Shown here piece after piece: positions 15,586 through 22,882 of a stretch of DNA of 37,076 nucleotides. The position numbers and the translations under genes are program-made. A model generated the notes under the pieces. That model was given only the letters and a program-made list of their open reading frames with translations, did no database searches and was not told where the DNA came from. Numbering within the stretch: position 1 is the first letter of the stretch; each line of letters begins with the position of its first letter. The stretch spans positions 1 to 37,076 of the forward strand of contig DASSHI010000033.1 in NCBI GenBank assembly GCA_035693025.1. The letters run 5' to 3'. The stretch comes from VRUE01 sp035693025 (lineage in GTDB: Bacteria > Actinomycetota > Thermoleophilia > Solirubrobacterales > 70-9).

Positions 15586-17115
15586 ATGACCCGCGGTGAA
15601 TCGACCGAGGGCGGGCTCGCCCGCGGCATTCGCATCGCCCTCTCCGTGCTGCTCTTCGGCGGCACGTTGCTCGTCGCTCTGCACTATTGGCTCGGGGTGG
15701 CCGACGGCCTCGACTTCGTCATCGGCAGCGTCATCTACGACGGCGTCGTGCTCGGTGCCGGGGTTGCCTGCCTCGCCCGTGCGCCGTCCTTCGGCCGCGA
15801 GCGGGGGGCCTGGACACTGGTCGGGCTGGCGATCCTCGTCTGGGGCGCCGCCGAGGTCTACTGGACGGCCTTCATCGAAGGCAATCCGGGGGCGCCCTAC
15901 CCCTCGCCCGCCGATGCCGGCTACCTGCTCTTCTACCCGCTCGCCTACGCCGGCCTGGCGCTGTTGGTTCGGGCGCGCGCCGGAGAAATCAACTGGCGCC
16001 TGTGGATGGACGGCCTGATCGCGGCGCTCGGCACGGCGGCGCTCGGCGCCGCCTTCGTCTTCGACTTCGTCGCCGGCCGCACCGAAGGCACGCCCGTGGA
16101 AGTGGCGACGACGCTCGCATATCCGCTTGGCGACATCTTCATGGTGGCGCTCGTCGTCGGAGTGATCGCGCTGACCGGCTGGCGCCCCGGCCGCACCTGG
16201 TCGCTGCTGCTCGCCGGCCTCGCGGCGCTCGTCGTCGCCGACATCGCCTACACCCTGCAGTCGACCGGCGAAGCTCTTCCCGGCGGCACGTGGATCGACC
16301 CGATCTACCTGATCGGGGCGCTCTGCCTCGGCGCCGCGGTCTGGCAGCCCGCCGCCGCGGCGACGATCGCCTCGCCGCGCGAACGGCGGCGGGAGATGGT
16401 CGTGCCCGCCGTCTTCGCCGGGGTGATGATCGGCCTCTTCGCGATCCAGTACTTCAGCGCCGCCAGCGGCCTCTCGACCGTGCTCTGGGCGGCGACGATA
16501 GCCGCCGTCGTCATCCGCCTGGGGATGAGCGACCGGGAGAACCGCACGCTGCTCGAACAGGTGCGCACCGACTCGCTCACCGGCCTGGGCAACCGCGGAC
16601 GCATGCAGGTGGATCTGCCGCCCCTCTTCGAGGCGGCCGACGAGGACGCCCCGGCGCGTCTGCTGCTCTTCGACCTCAACGGCTTCAAGCACTTCAACGA
16701 CACCTTCGGCCACCCCGCCGGAGACGACCTGCTCGCTCGCCTCGGCCACGCCCTGCGCGAGGCGGTCGGGGAGCACGGGTCCGCCTACCGGATCGGCGGT
16801 GACGAGTTCTGCGTGTTGCTCGACTGCCCCTCTGCGGACTTCGAACGCCTCAGCCGTGCGGCTGCCCAGGCGCTGACGGCCGCCGGGCCCGGCTACGCGG
16901 TCAGCGCCTCCGGGGGGACAGTCGAGATCCCCGCCGAGGAGTCCGAGCCGCGTCCCGCGCTGCAGCTCGCCGACGCACGCATGTACGCGCAAAAGGAGTC
17001 GCGCCGCCTAGCGGCTACCGAGGCCGAGGAGGAGCAGATCGAGAGTGCGGCCGACCTCGGCGCGCATCAGGTCCGGGTCCTCGGCCCGAGCGACCAGCAT
17101 CGCCGCCTCGTCTAG
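15586..17115 (+). CDS. Membrane-bound GGDEF protein (predicted diguanylate cyclase)
   Basis: Predicted synthase of the second messenger c-di-GMP. The 509 residues begin with about nine hydrophobic helices (residues 15-315), a sensory membrane module I cannot assign to a named MASE family. A GGDEF domain follows (about 325-485): DSLTGLGNRGRM, LLLFDLNGFKHFND and the intact active site GGDEF at 404-408. No RxxD inhibitory site precedes it (the equivalent residues read GEHG), so product inhibition through that site is not expected. The C-terminal 36 residues are encoded in a 108-bp tail-to-tail overlap with the TetR gene. No EAL domain is present. Confidence 0.9.
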   Translation: MTRGESTEGGLARGIRIALSVLLFGGTLLVALHYWLGVADGLDFVIGSVIYDGVVLGAGVACLARAPSFGRERGAWTLVGLAILVWGAAEVYWTAFIEGNPGAPYPSPADAGYLLFYPLAYAGLALLVRARAGEINWRLWMDGLIAALGTAALGAAFVFDFVAGRTEGTPVEVATTLAYPLGDIFMVALVVGVIALTGWRPGRTWSLLLAGLAALVVADIAYTLQSTGEALPGGTWIDPIYLIGALCLGAAVWQPAAAATIASPRERRREMVVPAVFAGVMIGLFAIQYFSAASGLSTVLWAATIAAVVIRLGMSDRENRTLLEQVRTDSLTGLGNRGRMQVDLPPLFEAADEDAPARLLLFDLNGFKHFNDTFGHPAGDDLLARLGHALREAVGEHGSAYRIGGDEFCVLLDCPSADFERLSRAAAQALTAAGPGYAVSASGGTVEIPAEESEPRPALQLADARMYAQKESRRLAATEAEEEQIESAADLGAHQVRVLGPSDQHRRLV

Positions 17116-17610
17116 GGCCCCCATCAGCACGTGAGCGAGCGGCCGGACCGGCTGCTCGGCGATCGCCCCCGCCTCGAGCGCGGCCTGCAGCGTCGCCTCG
17201 ATCAGCCCGAGCCCGTGCTCGGCGGCGATCTCCCGCCAGTGGTCCCAACCGAGCACCGCAGGGCCGTCGATCAGGACGATCCGCTGCACCTCCGGCTCGG
17301 TGCAGGCGCGCAGGAACATCTCGGCGCCGGCACGCATCGCTGCGAGCGGCTCGGCAGCTCCGCCGGCGAGCGCTCCGTCGGCGATTCGCTGCGCCAACTC
17401 CGCCTCGAGCCGTTCGTAGACGGCCTCGAAGAGGTCGCGCTTGCCGCCGAAGTGGTGATAGAGCGCGCCGCGCGTGAGGCCGGCGGCGCGGACGATCTCC
17501 TCCGCCCCCACTCCGGCATAGCCGCGCTCGGCGAAAAGCGGCCGCGCCACCTCGATCAGCGCGGATCGCGTCGCCTCGGAACGCTCGGCTTGGGTTCGTT
17601 TGACATTCAT
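17008..17610 (-). CDS. TetR/AcrR family transcriptional regulator
   Basis: A 200-residue repressor with an N-terminal helix-turn-helix (about 14-60: AEEIVRAAGLTRGALYHHFGGKRDLFEAV) and a helical ligand-binding domain. The start ATG at 17610 gives the usual short lead into the DNA-binding domain; upstream in-frame starts exist (17637, 17673) but extend across the operator. It is divergent from the alpha/beta hydrolase gene, the classical TetR arrangement in which the regulator controls its neighbour. Its 3' end overlaps the GGDEF gene by 108 bp. Confidence 0.92.
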   Translation of the reverse strand: MNVKRTQAERSEATRSALIEVARPLFAERGYAGVGAEEIVRAAGLTRGALYHHFGGKRDLFEAVYERLEAELAQRIADGALAGGAAEPLAAMRAGAEMFLRACTEPEVQRIVLIDGPAVLGWDHWREIAAEHGLGLIEATLQAALEAGAIAEQPVRPLAHVLMGALDEAAMLVARAEDPDLMRAEVGRTLDLLLLGLGSR

Positions 17611-18466
17611 ACTGTATGTATGTAGTTTACCCGTCATCGCCGACAGAAAGGAAATCGAGCTTCCCGCCGGCACGGTGCGCTACCGCGAGGCCGGCGAGGG
17701 CAAGCCGGTCGTCTTCGTCCATGGCTTCCTGGTCGACGGCCGCCTCTGGGACGGCGTCGTCGACGCGCTCTCGGGCCGCTGTCGCTGCCTCGCCCCCGAC
17801 TGGCCGATCGGCGCCCAGCAGATCGCGATGAAGCCCGACGCCGACCTCTCCCCCTACGGGGTCGCGGCGATCGTCGCATCGTTCCTCGAGGCGCTCGATC
17901 TGCACGACGTGACGATCGTCGGCAACGACTCCGGCGGCGCGATGTCACAGGTGCTCGTCACCCGCCACCCCGAACGGATCGGCCGCCTCGTGCTGACCAA
18001 CTGCGACACCCACGACAACTTCCCACCCGGGATCTTCAAGGCGATGCCGCTGATTGCCAAGCTCCCGGGCGGGATGACGCTGCTGTCGGCGCCCTTCCGG
18101 ATCGGCGCCTTGGCGCGCGCCGCCTTCAAGCCCTTCTCGAAGAAGCCGATCCCGCCCGACCTCGTCGCCTCCTGGATGGCCCCCGGCCTGCACGACCCCG
18201 GCGTGAAGCGCGACGCCAGGAAGGTCACCGCCGGGATGAACAAGCGCTACACGCTGGAGGCAGCGGAGAAGCTGCAGCGCTCCGAGCTGCCCGTCCTGCT
18301 CACCTGGGCCCCCGGCGACAAATTCTTCCCCCTGAAGTACGCCCAGCGCCTGAAGGACGAAGTCCCCAACGCCCGCCTGGTCGAGATCCCCGACGCAGCC
18401 ACCTTCGTCCCCCTGGACCAACCCCAGCTCCTAGCCAACGAAATCGCCGCATTCACCACCGAGTAG
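17600..18466 (+). CDS. Alpha/beta hydrolase with Asp nucleophile elbow
   Basis: An up to 288-residue alpha/beta-fold protein. It has the oxyanion motif HGFLVDG (41-47), the nucleophile elbow VGNDSGG with Asp110 at the nucleophile position, as in haloalkane dehalogenases and epoxide hydrolases, and a C-terminal TFVPLDQP where the catalytic His is normally found; the aligned residue is Thr268. Activity is therefore uncertain. The substrate is unknown; control by the adjacent TetR is likely. The 5' end is unclear: the only conventional in-frame start is TTG at 17600, which overlaps the TetR gene head-to-head. The protein-like sequence begins near 17636 at a GTC-ATC pair, so a rare or leaderless start is possible. 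Confidence 0.85.
   Translation: MTFILYVCSLPVIADRKEIELPAGTVRYREAGEGKPVVFVHGFLVDGRLWDGVVDALSGRCRCLAPDWPIGAQQIAMKPDADLSPYGVAAIVASFLEALDLHDVTIVGNDSGGAMSQVLVTRHPERIGRLVLTNCDTHDNFPPGIFKAMPLIAKLPGGMTLLSAPFRIGALARAAFKPFSKKPIPPDLVASWMAPGLHDPGVKRDARKVTAGMNKRYTLEAAEKLQRSELPVLLTWAPGDKFFPLKYAQRLKDEVPNARLVEIPDAATFVPLDQPQLLANEIAAFTTE
17603..17623. promoter_or_regulatory. Probable TetR operator between divergent genes
   Basis: The half-sites ACATTCATAC (17603-17612) and GTATGTATGT (17614-17623) around a central T are inverted repeats matching at 9 of 10 positions, close to the AcrR/QacR-type ACATACATAC operator style. The site covers the TetR start codon and lies inside or next to the 5' end of the hydrolase gene, so binding would block both promoters or early transcription. 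Assignment is by pattern only. Confidence 0.7.
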
Positions 18467-18476
18467 GGGCTCAGGT

Positions 18477-18583
18477 CCATCCCGGCAGGGGTGAAACGTC
18501 TTGTACTTTTTCGTCGACAGCGGTCGGGCGTTCAGCCGTAGCCCGATTCTCGAAAAAGTTAAGTGGAACCCCTGCCGGGATGG
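18477..18583 (+). repeat. Long-hairpin element, family A copy 3
   Basis: The outer stem has 16 perfect base pairs (18477-18492 with 18568-18583). The internal loop strands are identical to copies 1 and 2 (GAAACGTCTTGT at 18493-18504, TAAGTGGA at 18560-18567). The inner stem has 9 bp (18505-18513 with 18551-18559), and the 37-nt terminal loop contains a TCGGGC/GCCCGA hairpin (18524-18546). It starts 10 nt after the hydrolase stop codon, in sense orientation. Confidence 0.95.
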
Positions 18584-18688
18584 CCCCTCTCCACGCAAAC
18601 TGCGGCGTTTTCCGCAACGAGCGGCTTTTTCGTCCGACCAACCCGCGAGGGTTATGTCAACGCCCCCTACAGGACGGAGAGGGATCCA

Positions 18689-18901
18689 ATGCCCCGAGAG
18701 ATCTTCGACCAGGATCGGCCCCCGAGGAGAAGCGCGATGGCACGTCGGCTCGACGAAGCCTTCGCCGGCTGCGAGCAGTGGACGCTCGCGCCGCCGTCTC
18801 AGCGCCGCAGCGAGGCGATCTTCAGCCCGCGGCTGCCGAGCTCCTCGAGCATGATCGGCAGGGCCGCCACGGTGCGCGCCCAGGAACCGGGGGCGCTGTA
18901 G
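18689..18901 (+). CDS. Possible small hypothetical protein (70 aa)
   Basis: An open frame begins ATG at 18689 behind a purine-rich GGAGAGGG stretch at suitable spacing and runs 70 codons. The first 36 residues (MPREIFDQDRPPRRSAMARR...) lie in non-coding DNA and are charged, with high-GC third positions. The remainder is antisense to the 3' end of the deacetylase gene (18799-18901) and may be fortuitous. I recognise no family. Upstream, 18584-18688 holds only AT-richer sequence with a TTATGT hexamer that could be a -10. If this is not a gene, 18467-18798 contains only the hairpin element. Confidence 0.35.
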   Translation: MPREIFDQDRPPRRSAMARRLDEAFAGCEQWTLAPPSQRRSEAIFSPRLPSSSSMIGRAATVRAQEPGAL

Positions 18902-19452
18902 TAGTCGGCGTCGTGTAGGAGGACGATGTCGCCGTCGCGGGCGGAGCCCGTCGCCAGCCGGGCGATCGAGCGTCCCGTCGCGCGGCCGCGCCAGTCCCTC
19001 CCCCAGCGCGACCAGAGCACGGGGCGCCAGCCGCGCTGGCGAACCTGGCGCAGCCCGGCAGCGCGGTAGATGCCGTAGGGCGGCCGGTGGTCGGCGATCT
19101 CCTGGCCGCTCGCCTCCTCGATCGCGGCGCGGCCCCGCTCGGCGTCCGCGGCGAACTGCCGGGCGCTGAGCCGCAGCGCGCTGCGATGGCGGTGGCAGTG
19201 CAACCCGATCCGGTGGCCGGCGGCGGCGATCTCCGCCGCGAGCGCCGGCCGGCGCTCGACCTGCTCGCCGGCGAGGAAGAAGGTCGCCGGCACGCCCGCC
19301 TCGCGCAGGATCTCGAGCACGAGCGGCGTGCCCTGCGGGTGCGGACCGTCATCGAAGGTGAGGGCGACGCCCTCGACTCCCTCCTGGCGGCGCATGATCT
19401 CCAGCCGCGCCGCGACCCAGGGCGAGACCGGCGCCAGGGGCGCCTCGATCAA
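18799..19452 (-). CDS. Polysaccharide deacetylase (NodB homology, CE4 family)
   Basis: A 217-residue metal-dependent deacetylase domain. Motif 1 is LTFDDGPHPQG (Asp34, Asp35), motif 2 is HCHRH (His85 and His89, the zinc pair), motif 3 is RPPYG (123-127) and the last motif is DIVLLHDADYY (175-185, with His180). No signal peptide is evident, so a cytosolic or membrane-attached role on a lipid-linked sugar is plausible, in keeping with the upstream glycosyltransferase. Translation probably starts at TTG 19452, whose last two bases form part of the upstream TGA stop (TTGA), indicating coupling. ATG 19 codons in is an alternative but cuts close to motif 1. Confidence 0.88.
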   Translation of the reverse strand: MIEAPLAPVSPWVAARLEIMRRQEGVEGVALTFDDGPHPQGTPLVLEILREAGVPATFFLAGEQVERRPALAAEIAAAGHRIGLHCHRHRSALRLSARQFAADAERGRAAIEEASGQEIADHRPPYGIYRAAGLRQVRQRGWRPVLWSRWGRDWRGRATGRSIARLATGSARDGDIVLLHDADYYSAPGSWARTVAALPIMLEELGSRGLKIASLRR

Positions 19453-21800
19453 CGGGCTGCGGGGGCGCTGCTCGCGGCGGCCGGCCGCCCTTCCTGCACC
19501 GCCGGGGCCGCCACTTTGTCTTCGTCCTTGCCGAAGTGGATGCGGCCCTCGAGCGGTTTGGCGACCACCTTGTAGGGGGCTTCGCGGTCGATCACCGTGA
19601 ACAGCAGGACGACCGCCAGCGCCGCGACGCTGACGGCGGCGACGGCGCGCTCGGCCCGCAGGCGCCAGACCGGCTGCGGCTTGACCCGCGGCCGCGCGGT
19701 CAGCAGGCGGGAGGAGATCGCGGGCAGCGAAGCGAAGCTGGAGTCGGGCGAGCGGCGCTCCTTGGTCAGGTGGCGCAGGACCGACTCGAGCTCGTGCTCG
19801 GAGCGCGCCACCTCGGCCAAGCCGAAGCGCTCGAAGGCCGCGTTGTTGGCCCGCAGATGGCCGGCTGAGAATCCGTAGGAGACGACCGGGCAGCCGCGGA
19901 TGTGCGCCTCGAGCACGGTCAGCCCCGCGGTCGAGTGGACCATCGCGTCGGCGGCGGCCATCCAATCGCTCATCTGCTCGGTGAAGCCGAGCACCCGAAC
20001 CCGCTCGTTGTTCGCGGAGCGCTGCTCGAGCTTCTCGCGCGCGGCGTCGTTGCGGCCGGCGATGCAGACGACGAGGGTGTCCTCCTCGGAGAGCGCAGCG
20101 TCGATCGCTCCTTCGAGGTCGCCGATCCCCCAGCCGCCGCCGGAGACGAGCACCAGGCGGCCGTGCGCCGGCACGTCGAGCGCCTCGCGGGCGGCAAGGC
20201 GGGTGCGCGGCATGAGGAAGTCGCGGGCGATCGGCGGGCGCATCCACTCGACGCTGCCGGGGCCGACCAGGCGCTCGACCTCCTCGATCGACTCCGGATG
20301 CGTGACGTAGTGCAGGTCGACCCCCGGGTGCGCCCAGTAGCGCAGCCCGGCGAGATCGGTGATCGCCGAATGCACGGGGACGAGCAGGCGGCGGTTCTCG
20401 CGCAGCATGCCGAGCACGGCGGTGACGCCGGGATAGGTCGAGACGACGACGTCCGGCTGGTGCTCTTCGACCACCCGCATCAGGCCGCGGGCGCCGAGCA
20501 GGTAGCTGAGGTGGTGCATCAGCCAGCGCGTCGGCGCGAACCTGGTGATCAGCCAGTACTGCAGGTCGAACAGCCAGGGCATCCAGCGGAAGGTGAAGCG
20601 GGAGCCGTCGCGCACGACCGAGGAGGAGATCTTCCCCATCGCTTGGAGGCCGTCGACGATCTCGACCTCGGCGCCGGGGATGTCGCGCTCGACGTCCTCC
20701 TTGATCATCCGGGCCGGCAGGTCGTGGCCCTCGCCGATGTCCGCGGTCAGCACCAGCACCCGGGGGGGACGCTCGCCCCTCTCCGTGCTGGCGCCCTCGA
20801 GCAGAGAGCCTGCGGGGCGGCCGTTGCCGTTGCCGTTGCCGTTCGCGGTCCCGCTGTGGCTGAGCACCGGCTTGAGGCTCGGCACCGGATCGGGCGGGCG
20901 GGTCGTGTTGCGCACCCACTCGACGTAGCGGCGCACGCCCTCGCGGAAGCTCGTCTCCGCCTTCCAGTCGATCTCCGCCAGCGCCCGCTCGTTGGAGATC
21001 TCCTTGCCGGGGAAGTCGCCGGGGCGCGGCGGCGTGTGGACGATCTCGCAGTTGTCGGTGTTTTCCTGCACCCGCTCGGCGATTTCGAGGATCGTCACGA
21101 CCTCGTCTCCGGAGAGGTTGTAGGTGCGGCCCGCGGCCTGTGGGGCCAGCGAGGCGACGATCCCGTCGGCGAGATCCTCGACGTAGATGAAGCTGCGGGT
21201 GGTGCTGCCGTCGCCGGCGATCGTCAGGGCCTTGCCTTCGAAGGCGAGGTCGGTGAACTTGGCGACGACGCCCGCCGCGCGGGCGCGCGGGCCGTAGGGG
21301 ATGCCGAAGCGCAGGACCGTGTACTCGAGGTCGTAGAGCTCGGCATAGCCGGCGCAGTAGGTCTCCCCCGCGAGCTTGGTCGCGGTGTAGAGGTGGCGCG
21401 GCGCCGGAATCGGCGTTTCCTCGTCGACCGCCTGCTCGGCGCAGTCGCTGTAGACCCAGGTGGTCGAGCCGTAGACGACGCGGCCCACCTTCGCCCGGCA
21501 GGCCGCCTCGAGCACGTTCAGCGTGCCGCGCGTGTTGACCTCCTCTGCCAGCACCGGGTCGGCGAGGACGTGGGCGACGTCGGCGACCGCGGCCAGGTGG
21601 ATGACGGCGTCGCAGTCGCGCATCGCCAGGTCGAGGTTGGCCGGGTCGGTGATGCTGCCGGTGAAGGTCTCCACTTCGAGCGGCGAGTGGTAGGGCGAGG
21701 CGCTGAGGTCGAAGATTCGCGGTGTGTGGCCGTCGCGCATCAGGCGGTCGACCACGTGCGAGCCGATGAAGCCGCCGCCGCCGGTAACCAGGACTCTCAT
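19449..21800 (-). CDS. Fusion: NAD-dependent sugar epimerase/dehydratase + MGDG-synthase-like glycosyltransferase
   Basis: One uninterrupted 783-residue frame. Residues 1-300 form an extended SDR: Rossmann TGGGGFIG (6-13), Ser112 in YGSTTWVY, and YTATK with Tyr138 and Lys142. Residues about 318-335 are a flexible Asn-Gly repeat linker. Residues 345-680 resemble the monogalactosyldiacylglycerol synthase/GT28 class: LTADIGEGHD (351-360), VSGGGWGIGDLEG, and the C-terminal HSTAGLTVLEAHIRGCPVVS. A membrane helix (about 719-737) and a charged tail follow. The protein could both make and transfer a sugar to a lipid acceptor. The start ATG 21800 has an AAGGAGG site and overlaps the aminotransferase stop (ATGA). 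Confidence 0.88.
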   Translation of the reverse strand: MRVLVTGGGGFIGSHVVDRLMRDGHTPRIFDLSASPYHSPLEVETFTGSITDPANLDLAMRDCDAVIHLAAVADVAHVLADPVLAEEVNTRGTLNVLEAACRAKVGRVVYGSTTWVYSDCAEQAVDEETPIPAPRHLYTATKLAGETYCAGYAELYDLEYTVLRFGIPYGPRARAAGVVAKFTDLAFEGKALTIAGDGSTTRSFIYVEDLADGIVASLAPQAAGRTYNLSGDEVVTILEIAERVQENTDNCEIVHTPPRPGDFPGKEISNERALAEIDWKAETSFREGVRRYVEWVRNTTRPPDPVPSLKPVLSHSGTANGNGNGNGRPAGSLLEGASTERGERPPRVLVLTADIGEGHDLPARMIKEDVERDIPGAEVEIVDGLQAMGKISSSVVRDGSRFTFRWMPWLFDLQYWLITRFAPTRWLMHHLSYLLGARGLMRVVEEHQPDVVVSTYPGVTAVLGMLRENRRLLVPVHSAITDLAGLRYWAHPGVDLHYVTHPESIEEVERLVGPGSVEWMRPPIARDFLMPRTRLAAREALDVPAHGRLVLVSGGGWGIGDLEGAIDAALSEEDTLVVCIAGRNDAAREKLEQRSANNERVRVLGFTEQMSDWMAAADAMVHSTAGLTVLEAHIRGCPVVSYGFSAGHLRANNAAFERFGLAEVARSEHELESVLRHLTKERRSPDSSFASLPAISSRLLTARPRVKPQPVWRLRAERAVAAVSVAALAVVLLFTVIDREAPYKVVAKPLEGRIHFGKDEDKVAAPAVQEGRPAAASSAPAAR
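20820..20843. repeat. In-frame hexanucleotide repeat (GCCGTT)4
   Basis: Four perfect copies of GCCGTT (AACGGC on the coding strand) encode the Asn-Gly linker between the epimerase and glycosyltransferase halves. The unit is two codons long, so slippage would change linker length without shifting the frame. Confidence 0.9.
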
Positions 21801-22831
21801 GCTGCCTCCTTGGAGAGAGCGTCCTCGCGGCTCTCGGGTCGGTAGTAGAGCGGCACGCACCAGTGGTTCTGGGCCACCCACTCGGTGTTCGGGAGGCGCT
21901 CGTCCCGACCCATGATCAGGTGGCACGGCTCCTCGTAGACGCGGCCTGTCGACTTCTCGATCTGCTCGAAGACGACGTACTTGTAGAGGCCGGAGGTCAT
22001 CCCCTCGGGCAATTGCAGTCGTGCCGGGTGCAACGGGTCGAGGTGCTCGCGTGCATAGGCGTTCTTCCAGGCGACGATCTCCTCCACCCGGTCCGCCTGG
22101 ACCAGGCCGAGCGCGGCGGTGAACTCGCTCATGCGGAAGTTGAGGCCGTCGACCTCATGCTCGAACTTGCCGTAGTTGCGGAACTTGCGGGCGAACTCGA
22201 TCAGCTCGTCGTCGGCGGAGACGAGCACGCCGCCCTCGCCGGTGGAGACGGTCTTCGTCGCGTAGAGCGAGTAGACGCCGGCGTCGCCGAAGGCCCCCGG
22301 GCGGCGTTCGCCCCACTCGGCGCCGTGCGCGTGGGCGCAATCCTCGAGCAGGAAGATCCCCTGCTCGCGGCAGTAGGCGGCAATCTGCTCGGAGTCGAAG
22401 GCGATGTGGCCGCCGATGTGGACGAGGATCGCGGCCTTCGGCTTGTGGCGCTCGGCCTTGCGCTCGAAGTCCTCGAAGGACATGCAGAGGTCGCTGCGGT
22501 TGCAGTCGACGAACTCGACCTCCGCGCCCGCGCCGACTGCCGCCAGCGGGGTCGCCATGAAGGTGTTGGAGGGGCACAGCACGGTCTCGCCGCGGACGCC
22601 GGCGAACTCGAGCGCGGCGAGGGCGCCGCCCGCCCAACTGGAGAGCCCGAGGCTGGCCAGCCCGTTCCACCGCGCCCAGCGCTGCTCGAAGGCCTCCAGC
22701 ATCCTGCCCTCTGACCACTGCTCGGAGTCGAGCACCTGCGTCCACAGCTCGAAAAGCCGGGCACGGTCACGGTGGTCGAACCCGATCGCGAAGCTGCTCG
22801 CGTCGAGCGATGAACTGGCTGGAGAGGGCAC
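21797..22831 (-). CDS. DegT/DnrJ/EryC1/StrS family sugar aminotransferase
   Basis: PLP-dependent aminotransferase acting on nucleotide-linked keto-sugars. The 344 residues have the fold-type I landmarks: CPSNTFMATPLA (86-97), LLEDCAHAHGA (161-171, Asp164 contacting the pyridine nitrogen) and SLYATKTVSTGEGG (188-201), with Lys193 as the Schiff-base lysine. This supports an active enzyme rather than a Lys-less dehydratase variant. The start is a GTG at 22831. Its stop overlaps the start of the epimerase-glycosyltransferase fusion by 4 nt, so the three genes form one operon, probably for an amino-sugar glycolipid or glycan (inference). Confidence 0.92.
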   Translation of the reverse strand: MPSPASSSLDASSFAIGFDHRDRARLFELWTQVLDSEQWSEGRMLEAFEQRWARWNGLASLGLSSWAGGALAALEFAGVRGETVLCPSNTFMATPLAAVGAGAEVEFVDCNRSDLCMSFEDFERKAERHKPKAAILVHIGGHIAFDSEQIAAYCREQGIFLLEDCAHAHGAEWGERRPGAFGDAGVYSLYATKTVSTGEGGVLVSADDELIEFARKFRNYGKFEHEVDGLNFRMSEFTAALGLVQADRVEEIVAWKNAYAREHLDPLHPARLQLPEGMTSGLYKYVVFEQIEKSTGRVYEEPCHLIMGRDERLPNTEWVAQNHWCVPLYYRPESREDALSKEAA

Positions 22832-22882
22832 GGCAGCCGGGCACGCTACCAGCGAATGCGGATCAGTTGTCTAAATTTGCGC

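Noticed and set aside
9420..18583. Integron attC-like sites (hairpins 3' of genes, with GTTAAGT matching the GTTRRRY consensus)
   Set aside because: GTTAAGT spans the inner-stem edge and the internal loop instead of pairing with a RYYYAAC box at the outer end, no integrase is present, and the adjacent genes are housekeeping genes such as glyA and prfA.
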